A stretch of DNA of 64,000 bases from positions 1 to 64,000 of the forward strand of contig NZ_VHQH01000033.1 of NCBI RefSeq assembly GCF_006517535.1, read 5' to 3'. Below, piece by piece: positions 21,037-27,894 of the stretch (its first letter is position 1; each line of letters begins with the position of its first letter). The notes beneath the pieces were generated by a model. The model did not search any database. It had not been told where the DNA came from and worked only from the letters and a program-made list of their open reading frames with translations. This DNA is from Schumannella sp. 10F1B-5-1. GTDB taxonomy: Bacteria > Actinomycetota > Actinomycetes > Actinomycetales > Microbacteriaceae. The position numbers and the translations under genes are program-made.

Positions 21037-21070
21037 AGGCCCGGATTCTCTCGAGAGTCCGGGCCTTCTT
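21037..21070. terminator. Terminator after tRNA-Pro, possibly bidirectional
   Basis: AGGCCCGGA (21037-21045) pairs with 21058-21066, with the extra self-complementary CTCTCGAGAG inside, followed by TCTT. It ends the tRNA transcript. It also abuts the stop of the small - strand gene at 21070, so it may serve both directions. Confidence 0.8.
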
Positions 21071-21264
21071 CATGCCCGACTCTTCCCGCGCAGCGCCATC
21101 GCGGTCCATCGAGACTTCGAGCTGGCACGGTCTGACGTCAGATGGAATGCATGGCAGGCAGCGCAGGGATGCACGCCGCACTCTGCGCGTCCAGCGCGCA
21201 TCAGAGCTAGCAGGACACGACCTGCCTGGTCGATCGTCGAGTAAGGGGTCTTCGAGCAGTTCAC
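21070..21264 (-). CDS. Small putative zinc-ribbon protein (C-x2-C ... HLTS)
   Basis: 64 residues from GTG 21264. The centre reads ECGVHPCAACHAFHLTSDR. The CxxC-x3-HLTS ending resembles small zinc-ribbon proteins common in actinobacterial and phage genomes, preceded by the usual KTPYST...A helix. The 18 C-terminal residues look unrelated and may be run-on. No strong ribosome site is visible. It sits directly behind tRNA-Pro, a typical integration site, so it could be a mobile-element relic. Recognition rests on one short motif. Confidence 0.4.
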   Translation of the reverse strand: MNCSKTPYSTIDQAGRVLLALMRAGRAECGVHPCAACHAFHLTSDRASSKSRWTAMALRGKSRA

Positions 21265-21448
21265 GGGCGCCTCGGGGTCGTTGGGATGAACGACCCGCTT
21301 CGCACTGATGCGCGACCGGTGTCAGAACGCGCGTCGTGATCGACCGCGCCCGCGGGCTCCGTGAGATGAGATCCGCTGACATCCTCATCTGTGTTCTCGT
21401 CGGGAGCAAGCGCGGCGGGCGGGGCGCATCCATGTCGGCGGGGGTGCT

Positions 21449-21454
21449 TAGCGT
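21449..21454 (+). promoter_or_regulatory. -10 element (TAGCGT), leaderless
   Basis: TAGCGT ends 6 nt before GTG 21461 with no Shine-Dalgarno sequence between, fixing the start codon of the zinc-ribbon endonuclease-like gene. Confidence 0.5.
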
Positions 21455-21460
21455 GAAGGC

Positions 21461-22411
21461 GTGGCGGAGCCGGTGGATCAGTGGTGGGAGCGACGGCGGT
21501 TCTCCCGCGGTGTCGACGTGCCCTATCCGGTCGGCACGTATCGCGCGGCGTGGGCGTCGTATCCGGTGCTCGTGCGGTGGTTCCATCCCGATCTGAACCG
21601 GGGGTTCACGCTGTCGCAGATCCCGCCGGCGGCGGAGGTGCTGCTGCAGTGGGAGTGCGACGCCGGGCACCGCTTCGTCGCGACGCCCGAGGAGCAACGC
21701 AGCCGGCCCGGGCGCGAGCGACGGCGGTCGTCGTGGTGTCCCGAATGCCGAGAGCTCGCTCTGCGGCGCCCTATGCCGGCGCGGGCTCGACTCGCCTCCG
21801 AACGGGATGCGGCGGGCGGCGCCAGCGCGGGACCCGCGGCGCGTGGTGGTCCTCTCGAGGCAAGCACGCCCGGTGGTGGCATCAGCGTCGGCAGCGACGG
21901 CGCCACCGGAATCACGCGCCCGAAGCGCGCGGCGAAGCCGGCGCGGCCGCTGTGCGCGAAGACGCCCGCGCTCGCCGCGGGGGAGGCCTTCGTCAGCGTG
22001 TGCGCTCCCCGGCGGGCGTCGGCCGTCGAAGGGGAGCTGCACCAGCGGCTCGGCGAGCTGCTCGCGATCGACCTGGGCGCCAACGCGGTCAAGCTCTCGC
22101 GCCCGTTCTTCGACCACCTCGAGGCCTGGCCCGACGTGCTGCTGACCGAGCTGCGCGTCGCGATCGAATACGACAGCACCGGGCGGCACGGGCTCGAGCA
22201 CGTCGGCCGGCGCGAAGCCGTCGACCGGCGCAAGGACCGCGCGCTGCGGGCCGCCGGATGGGAGGTCGTGCGCATCCGCACCGGACGGCTGCCCGCGCTC
22301 GGCCCGCATGACCTCGCGACGACCGGACTGACGAAGAGCCTGTGGCCACGCCTGCTCGACGAGCTGCGCGAGATCCGCGGGGCGCTGTTCGTCGACGCTT
22401 ACCTGCGATGA
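21461..22411 (+). CDS. Treble-clef zinc-finger protein with PD-(D/E)XK-like nuclease domain
   Basis: 316 residues. Residues about 30-105 resemble treble-clef zinc domains: QWECDAGHRF followed by WCPEC, a C-x3-H ... C-x2-C set. After an Ala/Gly/Arg-rich linker, the C-terminal 130 residues look like a VSR/DUF559-type nuclease fold: PDVLLTELRVAIEYDSTGRH with an Asp...Glu-x-Asp arrangement, then RRKDRALRAAGWEVVRIR. Such domain pairs occur in uncharacterised actinobacterial proteins thought to act on DNA. A role in restriction or repair is inference. The start is set by the TAGCGT element 6 nt upstream. Confidence 0.7.
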   Translation: MAEPVDQWWERRRFSRGVDVPYPVGTYRAAWASYPVLVRWFHPDLNRGFTLSQIPPAAEVLLQWECDAGHRFVATPEEQRSRPGRERRRSSWCPECRELALRRPMPARARLASERDAAGGASAGPAARGGPLEASTPGGGISVGSDGATGITRPKRAAKPARPLCAKTPALAAGEAFVSVCAPRRASAVEGELHQRLGELLAIDLGANAVKLSRPFFDHLEAWPDVLLTELRVAIEYDSTGRHGLEHVGRREAVDRRKDRALRAAGWEVVRIRTGRLPALGPHDLATTGLTKSLWPRLLDELREIRGALFVDAYLR

Positions 22412-22464
22412 CGGCGCGGGCGCGGCACCGGGCGCTCACCCGCGCGGCCTCACCCGCGCGGCGC

Positions 22465-23013
22465 TCACCCGCGCAGCGCGATCGCCTCGCTGCGCCACCG
22501 CGAGTACAGCTCCCACGGGTCGCTGACGCCCGCGGTCACGGCGACGAGATGCGCATCCAGCTCGGGGGAGCGCGCGAACCACTCGGTTCGTCCGAACCGC
22601 GTCGCCGCGAACTGCTCGTGGCGGGCGCGCTCGCGGTGCCGGTCGCCGCGCTCGATGCCGATCAGCTCGTCGTGCCAGAGCTGGCGCATCCGCTGACCGA
22701 GTCGGCTGCTCGTGCCGATCTTGATGCGGTCGGCGACACGCAGGTAGTAGACGACGTCGACGCGGGCGTCGACCGCCTCGTCGTCGGGGAACTCGCCGTG
22801 CCGCCACTCGCAGACCGCGCAGAGCCAGCCCGAGGGATAGCGCACGCCGAGGCGCGAACCGCAGGCGCGGCAGGGCGACGGCAGCACGTCGTCGACGCCC
22901 GCGGTCGCCACGTCGCCGACGATCGCGAGGTGCGGCGCGCAGAGCGGCACCGGGCCGGCGGCGGCGATCTCGTCGGCCGCCGCGTCGCATCCGGGAGCGC
23001 AGCAGGTGGGCAT
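22465..23013 (-). CDS. Zinc-ribbon protein with GIY-YIG-like (T5orf172/MUG113) domain
   Basis: 182 residues. Cys-rich N-terminus (CCAPGC, then CRACG ... CAVCEW) indicates one or two zinc ribbons. The C-terminal part reads VDVVYYLRVADRIKIGTSSRLGQRM (two parts, VYYLR and KIGTS), then ERARHEQFAATRFGRTEWF. This is the Tyr-Tyr ... Lys-Ile-Gly ... Arg ... His ... Glu pattern of GIY-YIG relatives of the MUG113/T5orf172 type. It may be a nuclease, or a DNA-binding domain without activity. It converges with the zinc-finger nuclease gene 53 bp away. ATG 23013 follows TACCCT by 7 nt. Confidence 0.65.
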   Translation of the reverse strand: MPTCCAPGCDAAADEIAAAGPVPLCAPHLAIVGDVATAGVDDVLPSPCRACGSRLGVRYPSGWLCAVCEWRHGEFPDDEAVDARVDVVYYLRVADRIKIGTSSRLGQRMRQLWHDELIGIERGDRHRERARHEQFAATRFGRTEWFARSPELDAHLVAVTAGVSDPWELYSRWRSEAIALRG

Positions 23014-23020
23014 GAGCGTG

Positions 23021-23026
23021 AGGGTA
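23021..23026 (-). promoter_or_regulatory. -10 element (TACCCT), leaderless
   Basis: On the - strand TACCCT ends 7 nt before ATG 23013, with no ribosome site in between. Confidence 0.45.
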
Positions 23027-23250
23027 GAGGCGTCCGCCGACACGGCGGTGTGCGGCCATGATGCGGAGCGGAGCGGCGCGGCACAGCGGTGACCGCCGGG
23101 CACGCGTGCGCCGCGCATCCACTCGTGGCGGGATGCGCGGGAAGCTCGGCAGGAACGGGACGACGCGGTGTCGGCGCCCCTGGCTAGCCTGACGACGTCG
23201 GGCGCGTCCACTGCGGCCGACCGCGAGACGAGACCCATCCAGGAGGCGCG

Positions 23251-24150
23251 ATGACGCGGCGCGGCGTGATCCTCTTCCTCGCGCTCGGGGTCGCGTGGGG
23301 CATCCCGTATCTGCTCATCAAGGTCGCCGTCGGCGAGCTCGAGCCGGCCATGGTGGTGCTCGGGCGCACGACGATCGGCGCGCTGATCCTGCTGCCGATC
23401 GCCCTGTGGCGACGCCAGGTGCTCGTGGTGCTGAGGCGGTGGAAGCCGCTGATCGCGTACACGATCGTCGAGATCGTCATCCCGTGGACCTTCCTCAGCA
23501 GTGCCGAGACCCGCCTGCCGAGCTCCACCTCGGGCCTGCTGCTCGCGGCCGTGCCGATCGTCGGCGTGATCGTGGCGATCCTCATGGGCCGGCCCGAGCG
23601 ACTCGGCCTCGGCAACGTGCTCGGGATGCTGCTCGGCACCATCGGCGTCGCCGCGCTGGTCGGACTCGACGTCGCCGGCTCCGACCTCGTGGGCGTGGCC
23701 GAGATGGCGGTGGTCGCGGTCGGCTACGCCGTCGGCCCGGCGATCCTGGCGCGGTGGATGTCCGACCTACCGGGTCTGGGCGTCGTGACCGTGTCGCTGG
23801 CGCTCGCCGCGGTGATCGCCGTGCCGATCGTGCTGCTCGCCGGAGCGCTGCCGACCTCGGTTCCGTCGGCGCCCGTGATCGGGTCGATCGTCGGGCTGGG
23901 CCTGATCTGCAGCGCGGTCGCGTTCCTGCTGATGTTCGCCCTCATCGGCGAGGTCGGGCCGGTGCGGGCGACGACCATCACCTACCTCAATCCCGCGGTT
24001 GCGATCGCGGCGGGCGCCCTCGTGCTGCACGAGCGCATCACGGTGTGGACGATCGTCGGCTTCGTGCTGGTGCTCGCCGGATCGTTCCTCGTCACACGGC
24101 GGCGGGCGGCCGTGCCGCCCGAACCGGAGGCGGTGCCCGCGGTGAAGTGA
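23251..24150 (+). CDS. DMT-superfamily (EamA) transporter
   Basis: 299 residues with ten hydrophobic segments in two EamA repeats. The first begins ILFLALGVAWGIPYLLIKVA; the second contains ATTITYLNPAVAIAAGALVL and WTIVGFVLVLAGSFLV. Members export or import small metabolites across the inner membrane; the substrate cannot be told. GGAGG lies 4 nt before the ATG, and a TAGCCT box is about 60 nt upstream, so this gene has a conventional leader. It stands alone. Confidence 0.88.
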   Translation: MTRRGVILFLALGVAWGIPYLLIKVAVGELEPAMVVLGRTTIGALILLPIALWRRQVLVVLRRWKPLIAYTIVEIVIPWTFLSSAETRLPSSTSGLLLAAVPIVGVIVAILMGRPERLGLGNVLGMLLGTIGVAALVGLDVAGSDLVGVAEMAVVAVGYAVGPAILARWMSDLPGLGVVTVSLALAAVIAVPIVLLAGALPTSVPSAPVIGSIVGLGLICSAVAFLLMFALIGEVGPVRATTITYLNPAVAIAAGALVLHERITVWTIVGFVLVLAGSFLVTRRRAAVPPEPEAVPAVK

Positions 24151-24249
24151 CGCGCCCGGCGGCTCGTCTCAGCGGCGAGCGATGCTGCGGAGAGCGCGGT
24201 GACGTGACGCGCGAGGTCGGCCCGCCGCCCGAGTGAGGTGCCCCTTACC

Positions 24250-24255
24250 TAGGAT
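24250..24255 (+). promoter_or_regulatory. -10 element (TAGGAT) before the frameshifted small gene
   Basis: TAGGAT ends 6 nt before GTG 24262. The arrangement is identical to the leaderless genes of the window, which supports 24262 as a genuine start. Confidence 0.45.
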
Positions 24256-24261
24256 GGCCGG

Positions 24262-24551
24262 GTGACCTCCCCGCCGCCCCTCGACGTGCGCGGGCTGCGC
24301 ATCCGTCACGAGGATCGGCCGCGCTGGACGCCGGACGGCCGCTCGGGCTGCAGATCGCGTTCTTCGCGATCAACATCGTGAGCTGCGTGGCCGCGACGGC
24401 GCTGGGCATCGCGATCGCCGGCGGGCTGCGCCGGGCCGGCGTCGCCCGCCCGGCGGCGCGCCGCCCCGCCCGACCGCAGGGGGCGACGGGCGAGGCGAGC
24501 GCGGCGGACGGGGCAGCCGCGCCCGGCGCGACGGGCGCCTCAGCTCAGTAG
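24262..24551 (+). pseudogene. Small membrane protein gene with probable -1 frameshift
   Basis: From GTG 24262 the first frame reads a soluble segment ending RWTPDGR near 24342 and then stops within about 40 residues. A second frame from about 24342 continues with LGLQIAFFAINIVSC and a 25-residue hydrophobic helix, then an Arg/Ala/Pro-rich tail to TAG 24549. Adding one G in GGCCGCTCGGG would join them smoothly as DGR-LGLQIAFF. The leaderless-type start and a sensible TM protein across the shift argue for a real gene broken by one base, or for a sequencing error. It overlaps the 3' end of the converging SDR gene by 7 bp. Confidence 0.5.
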
Positions 24552-25225
24552 TCGATGCGGCCGGCCCGGTTGTGGAACTCGCCGGTCGGTCCGTCGGCGC
24601 CGAGCGTCGCCAGGCGCACCGTCGCATCCGTGCCCTCGGTCACCGTCTGGTGCCCGCCGTGCCGGTTGAAGTCGGTCGCCGTGTAGCCCGGGTCGGAGAC
24701 GTTGACCCGGAACCCGGGCAGGTTCTTCGCGTACTGCACCGTCAGTGCAATCACGGCGGCCTTGGATGCGGCGTAGGGGATCGCCGGAACCGGGAACTCG
24801 TCGGTGCCCTCGGTCGTGAGGAAGCGCGGCCAGCCGACGCCCGAGGCGACGTTGACGATCACCGGATGCGCGGAGCGGCGCAGCAGCGGCAGCGCGGCCT
24901 GGGTGACGCGCACGATGCCGACGACGTTCGTGTCGAGCACCGACGCCATGGCGTCGGCGTCGAGGTCGTCGGCGGTGAACGAGGTGCCGAGGATGCCGGC
25001 GTTGTTGACGAGCACGTCGAGCTCGGGCAGCGACGCGAGGGCCGCATCCACGCTCGACTGGTCGGCGACGTCGAGCTGCACGGGGATCGCGCCGAGAGCG
25101 GCGACGGCGTCGCCCGAGGCGAGGTCGCGCATGCCGGCGTAGACGGTGTGGCCGGCCTCGATCAGGCGGCGGGCGGTCTCGAGTCCGAGGGAGCGGTTCG
25201 CTCCGGTGATGAGTGTCGTGGTCAT
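24545..25225 (-). CDS. Short-chain dehydrogenase/reductase
   Basis: 226 residues with the classical SDR elements: cofactor motif TGANRSLG (residues 7-14), LVNNAGILG, catalytic Ser in NVASGVG, and YAASK. The N-terminal fold binds NAD(P). The substrate is unknown. It is divergently oriented from an MmyB-type regulator 112 bp away, an arrangement often seen where the regulator controls the SDR. The intergenic region is the likely operator site. A CAGGCT box ends 6 nt before the ATG. Confidence 0.9.
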   Translation of the reverse strand: MTTTLITGANRSLGLETARRLIEAGHTVYAGMRDLASGDAVAALGAIPVQLDVADQSSVDAALASLPELDVLVNNAGILGTSFTADDLDADAMASVLDTNVVGIVRVTQAALPLLRRSAHPVIVNVASGVGWPRFLTTEGTDEFPVPAIPYAASKAAVIALTVQYAKNLPGFRVNVSDPGYTATDFNRHGGHQTVTEGTDATVRLATLGADGPTGEFHNRAGRIDY

Positions 25226-25337
25226 GGCTCGAGCCTGCGCCCGACCAGCCGCGACGACCAGGCACCGTTCGACAGGGGGAACAGCAGTACCACCCAGTCA
25301 CCCTCCGCGAACGGCCCGGGCGGGGCACCATGGAGGC

Positions 25338-26198
25338 ATGGACGAGTTCGCGCAGGTGCTGCGCGCCTGGCGCGACCGGGTGCGACCCGAGGAGGTCGGC
25401 TTGCCCGCCGGCGGAGACCGCCGCACGCCCGGGCTGCGGCGTGAGGAGCTGGCCCAGCTCGCCGGCGTGAGCGTCGACTACGTCGTGCGGCTCGAGCAAG
25501 GGCGCGCTACCAACCCCTCGGCGCAGCTGCTCGCGGCGCTCGCCCGCGCGCTGCGGCTCGATGGCGGCGAGCGCGACCACCTCTACCGCGTCGCCGGGGT
25601 CGCCCTGCCGTCGGCGGGTACGGTTCCCCTGCACATCACCCCGGGCGTGCAGCGGATGCTCGATCGCTGCGCCGACACCCCGGTCGCCGTCTACTCGGCC
25701 ACCTGGGATCTGCTGCGCTGGAACGAGCTCTGGGCGGCGCTGCACGGCGACCCGTCGACGCGCACCGGCATCGAGCGCAACGTCGCGTGGCGCACCTTCG
25801 TCGAGCACGACGACCACGTGACGCATTCGCCGGAGGACGCCGAGGCGTTCCAGGCGGACATCGTCGGCGACGTGCGCGCGGCCCGCGGCCGGTACCCCGA
25901 CGATCCCGGGCTCAAGCGGCTCATCGCGCGCCTGCTCGAGGCCTCGCCCGAGTTCGCCCGCCGCTGGAGCACGGCGCACGTCGCCGAGCACCGCGTCAGC
26001 CGCAAGACCGTGCACGGGTCGGTCGTCGGCGACGTCACGGTCGACTGCGACGTGCTGACGGCGCCCGGAGGAGACCTGCGGCTCGTTCTCTACTCGGCCG
26101 CGCCCGGGTCGGACGACGCCGAGAAGCTGCGGCTGCTGCGGGTGGCCGGCACGCAGCGGCTCGCGCCCGAGCGGGCGGACGCCGGCGCGACCGCCTGA
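25338..26198 (+). CDS. XRE-family regulator with MmyB-like ligand-binding domain
   Basis: 286 residues. A helix-turn-helix lies at residues about 35-75 (TPGLRREELAQLAGVSVDYVVRLEQG, recognised in parts: LRREELAQLAG and YVVRLEQGR). The C-terminal two-thirds match the MmyB ligand-binding domain: DTPVAVYSATWDLLRWNELW, RNVAWRTFVEH, LRARGRYPDDPGL-type and LRLVLYSAAPGS. This family typically controls a divergent SDR or oxidoreductase gene, which is the context here. ATG 25338 gives the full HTH; the frame upstream is open but has no family signal. Confidence 0.9.
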   Translation: MDEFAQVLRAWRDRVRPEEVGLPAGGDRRTPGLRREELAQLAGVSVDYVVRLEQGRATNPSAQLLAALARALRLDGGERDHLYRVAGVALPSAGTVPLHITPGVQRMLDRCADTPVAVYSATWDLLRWNELWAALHGDPSTRTGIERNVAWRTFVEHDDHVTHSPEDAEAFQADIVGDVRAARGRYPDDPGLKRLIARLLEASPEFARRWSTAHVAEHRVSRKTVHGSVVGDVTVDCDVLTAPGGDLRLVLYSAAPGSDDAEKLRLLRVAGTQRLAPERADAGATA

Positions 26199-26266
26199 TC
26201 CTGCGGCTGGCCCGACATGCCCGGACTGCTCTGGTGCCGGGAGTCGCTCCCGACGACACTGGGCGC

Positions 26267-26719
26267 ATGACGACGACGCGCCACATCGAGGTCGTGCGCA
26301 TCCTGCCCGACGACATCGACCGGGTGTGGGCCGCGCTCAGCACGAGCGACGGGATGCGCGGGTGGTGGTGGCGGCACTGGAACGGCGTGCGCATCCGCTT
26401 CGAGGCCGGAGTCGATGCGGACTACGCGATCGCAGCACCCGAGCAGGGCATCGAGCTCACCGGGCGGTTCACGCGGGTCGCGCATCCGGAGCACCTCGAC
26501 TTCACCTGGTGCTGGCGGGATGCCGACGGCGCCGAGCCCGAGGAGCAGGTCGAGATCACGCTCGCGGCGCACGGCGGCGACGACGGCGACGGGGTCGAGC
26601 GCACCGAGCTGCGCGTGCGGCACGGCGGGCCGTGGAGCGACGACGAGCCCGGCGCCCGCAACCGCCAGGGCTGGGAGTTCACGCTCGACCAGCTCGTCGC
26701 GATGCTCGAGGGGCGCTGA
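26267..26719 (+). CDS. SRPBCC (START/AHSA1-like) protein
   Basis: 150 residues resembling the AHSA1-type ligand-binding fold: an N-terminal strand HIEVVRILPDDIDRVWAAL, DGMRGWWW, LTGRFTRVAHPEHLDFTWCW, EEQVEITL, RTELRVRHGG and a C-terminal helix WEFTLDQLVAMLEG. Such proteins bind hydrophobic ligands or act as chaperone activators; the role here is unknown. GACACT ends 6 nt before ATG 26267. It follows the MmyB regulator by 68 bp and may be co-regulated. Confidence 0.8.
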   Translation: MTTTRHIEVVRILPDDIDRVWAALSTSDGMRGWWWRHWNGVRIRFEAGVDADYAIAAPEQGIELTGRFTRVAHPEHLDFTWCWRDADGAEPEEQVEITLAAHGGDDGDGVERTELRVRHGGPWSDDEPGARNRQGWEFTLDQLVAMLEGR

Positions 26720-26796
26720 CGCGCTGACCTGCTGACGCCGGGCCACCGCGCCGGGCGCCGCGCATCCCTGCCGACGCCGCGACCCGGGAACGACGA

Positions 26797-26832
26797 AGGC
26801 CGGGCCCGACGATCATCGTCGGTGCCCGGCCT
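26797..26832 (-). terminator. Terminator hairpin downstream of cspA
   Basis: AGGCCGGGC (26797-26805) pairs with 26824-26832. The inner arms CCGACGAT/ATCGTCGG extend the stem to about 17 bp with one bulge. Read on the - strand it follows the cspA stop by about 20 nt and is trailed by TTCGTCG. The rest of 26720-26853 holds no visible gene. Confidence 0.75.
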
Positions 26833-26853
26833 CCGCCGGTGATCAGGAGAAGA

Positions 26854-27057
26854 TCAGAGGGCGCGGATGTTCGCGGCCTGCAGACCCTTCTGGCCCTGCT
26901 CGACGTCGAATTCGACCTTCTGTCCCTCATCGAGGTTGCGGTACCCGTTTCCGGAGATCGCGCTGAAGTGGGCGAAGACGTCGGCGGAGCCGTCGTCGGG
27001 GGCGATGAAGCCGAAGCCCTTCTCGGAGTTGAACCATTTGACGGTGCCGGTGGCCAT
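26854..27057 (-). CDS. cspA: Cold-shock protein (CspA family)
   Basis: 67 residues: [15 protein letters not shown] (RNP1-like), DVFAHFSAI (RNP2-like) and [17 protein letters not shown], a complete single cold-shock domain. It binds single-stranded RNA or DNA and acts as an RNA chaperone. AAGGA lies 6 nt before the ATG. The leader is about 55 nt from the TAGACT box on the - strand at 27116-27121, shorter than the leader of E. coli cspA. It is monocistronic with its own terminator. Confidence 0.96.
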   Translation of the reverse strand: MATGTVKWFNSEKGFGFIAPDDGSADVFAHFSAISGNGYRNLDEGQKVEFDVEQGQKGLQAANIRAL

Positions 27058-27115
27058 GTCGTTCCTTGTGCTGTAGTGATGCTGCGACGAAAGCGACGCG
27101 GCGTGGTGGTCCCTG

Positions 27116-27121
27116 AGTCTA
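27116..27121 (-). promoter_or_regulatory. Probable -10 element (TAGACT) of cspA
   Basis: TAGACT on the - strand lies about 58 nt upstream of the cspA start codon and directly after the hairpin ending kdpE. No clear -35 hexamer is seen, because the expected position falls in the hairpin. Confidence 0.4.
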
Positions 27122-27124
27122 GGC

Positions 27125-27155
27125 GACTGAGGGCGTTGGAGCGTAGCCCTCAGTC
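27125..27155 (-). terminator. Hairpin ending the kdp operon
   Basis: GACTGAGGGC (27125-27134) pairs perfectly with 27146-27155 over an 11-nt loop. It begins 13 nt past the kdpE stop. No T-run follows. It separates the kdp operon from cspA on the same strand. Confidence 0.6.
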
Positions 27156-27168
27156 AATCACGACAGCA

Positions 27169-27894
27169 TCACGATGCTGAAGTCGTCTCATCAGGGCTCG
27201 TGGAGTCGGACTGCAGCACGAGGCGGTAGCCCATGCCGGCCTCGGTGAGCAGGTGTCGGGGCGCGGCCGGCTGCGCCTCGAGCTTCTTGCGCAGCTGCGC
27301 GATGTAGAGCCGCAGGTAGCCGGTGTCGGCGACGTGCTGCGATCCCCAGATCTCGGTCAGCAGGGTCTGGCGGGTGACGAGGCGCCCGGCGTTGCGGATC
27401 AGCAGCTCGAGCATCTGCCACTCCGTCGGGGTCAGGCGCACGGCGCTCGCCGCGGAGCCCTCGCCGCGCACGACCGTGCGCGCCGCAAGATCGACCGTCA
27501 CGTCGCCGAAGCGGATGACCGGTTCGGCATCCGGCGCCGCCGTGCGGCGGGTCAGGGCCCGGATGCGGGCCATCAGCTCCTCGATCGCGAACGGCTTCGT
27601 GACGTAGTCGTCGGCGCCCGCGTCGAGCGCATCCACCTTGTCGGCCGCGACCGTGCGACCCGAGACCACGAGGATCGGCGCGGTCGTCCAGCCGCGCAGC
27701 GCCGTGATGACCTCGATGCCGTCGAGGTGCGGCATCCCGAGGTCGAGCATGTAGAGATCAGGGTGCTGCTCGATGGCCGCGGCGATCGCCGCCTTGCCGT
27801 CTCCGGCGGTGATGACGTCGTAGCCCTGTGCGCCCAGCGTGATGCGCAGGGCGCGGAGGATCTGGGGGTCGTCGTCGGCGATGAGGATCTTCAT
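27169..27894 (-). CDS. kdpE: KdpE response regulator (OmpR/PhoB type)
   Basis: 241 residues. The receiver domain has acidic pocket ADDDPQ (residues 6-11), phosphoacceptor Asp in YMLDLGMPHLDG, and VSGR and TKPF for the switch residues. The winged-helix domain has LTPTEWQMLELLIRNAGRLV (in parts) and LRLYIAQLRKKLE. The ATG overlaps the kdpD stop (ATGA), so sensor and regulator are made together. KdpE activates kdpFABC under potassium limitation. Confidence 0.95.
   Translation of the reverse strand: MKILIADDDPQILRALRITLGAQGYDVITAGDGKAAIAAAIEQHPDLYMLDLGMPHLDGIEVITALRGWTTAPILVVSGRTVAADKVDALDAGADDYVTKPFAIEELMARIRALTRRTAAPDAEPVIRFGDVTVDLAARTVVRGEGSAASAVRLTPTEWQMLELLIRNAGRLVTRQTLLTEIWGSQHVADTGYLRLYIAQLRKKLEAQPAAPRHLLTEAGMGYRLVLQSDSTSPDETTSAS

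Noticed and set aside
20958-24551. Integrated element with tRNA-Pro as attachment site
   Set aside because: No second copy of the tRNA 3' end and no integrase are visible within the window, so an att pair cannot be claimed.
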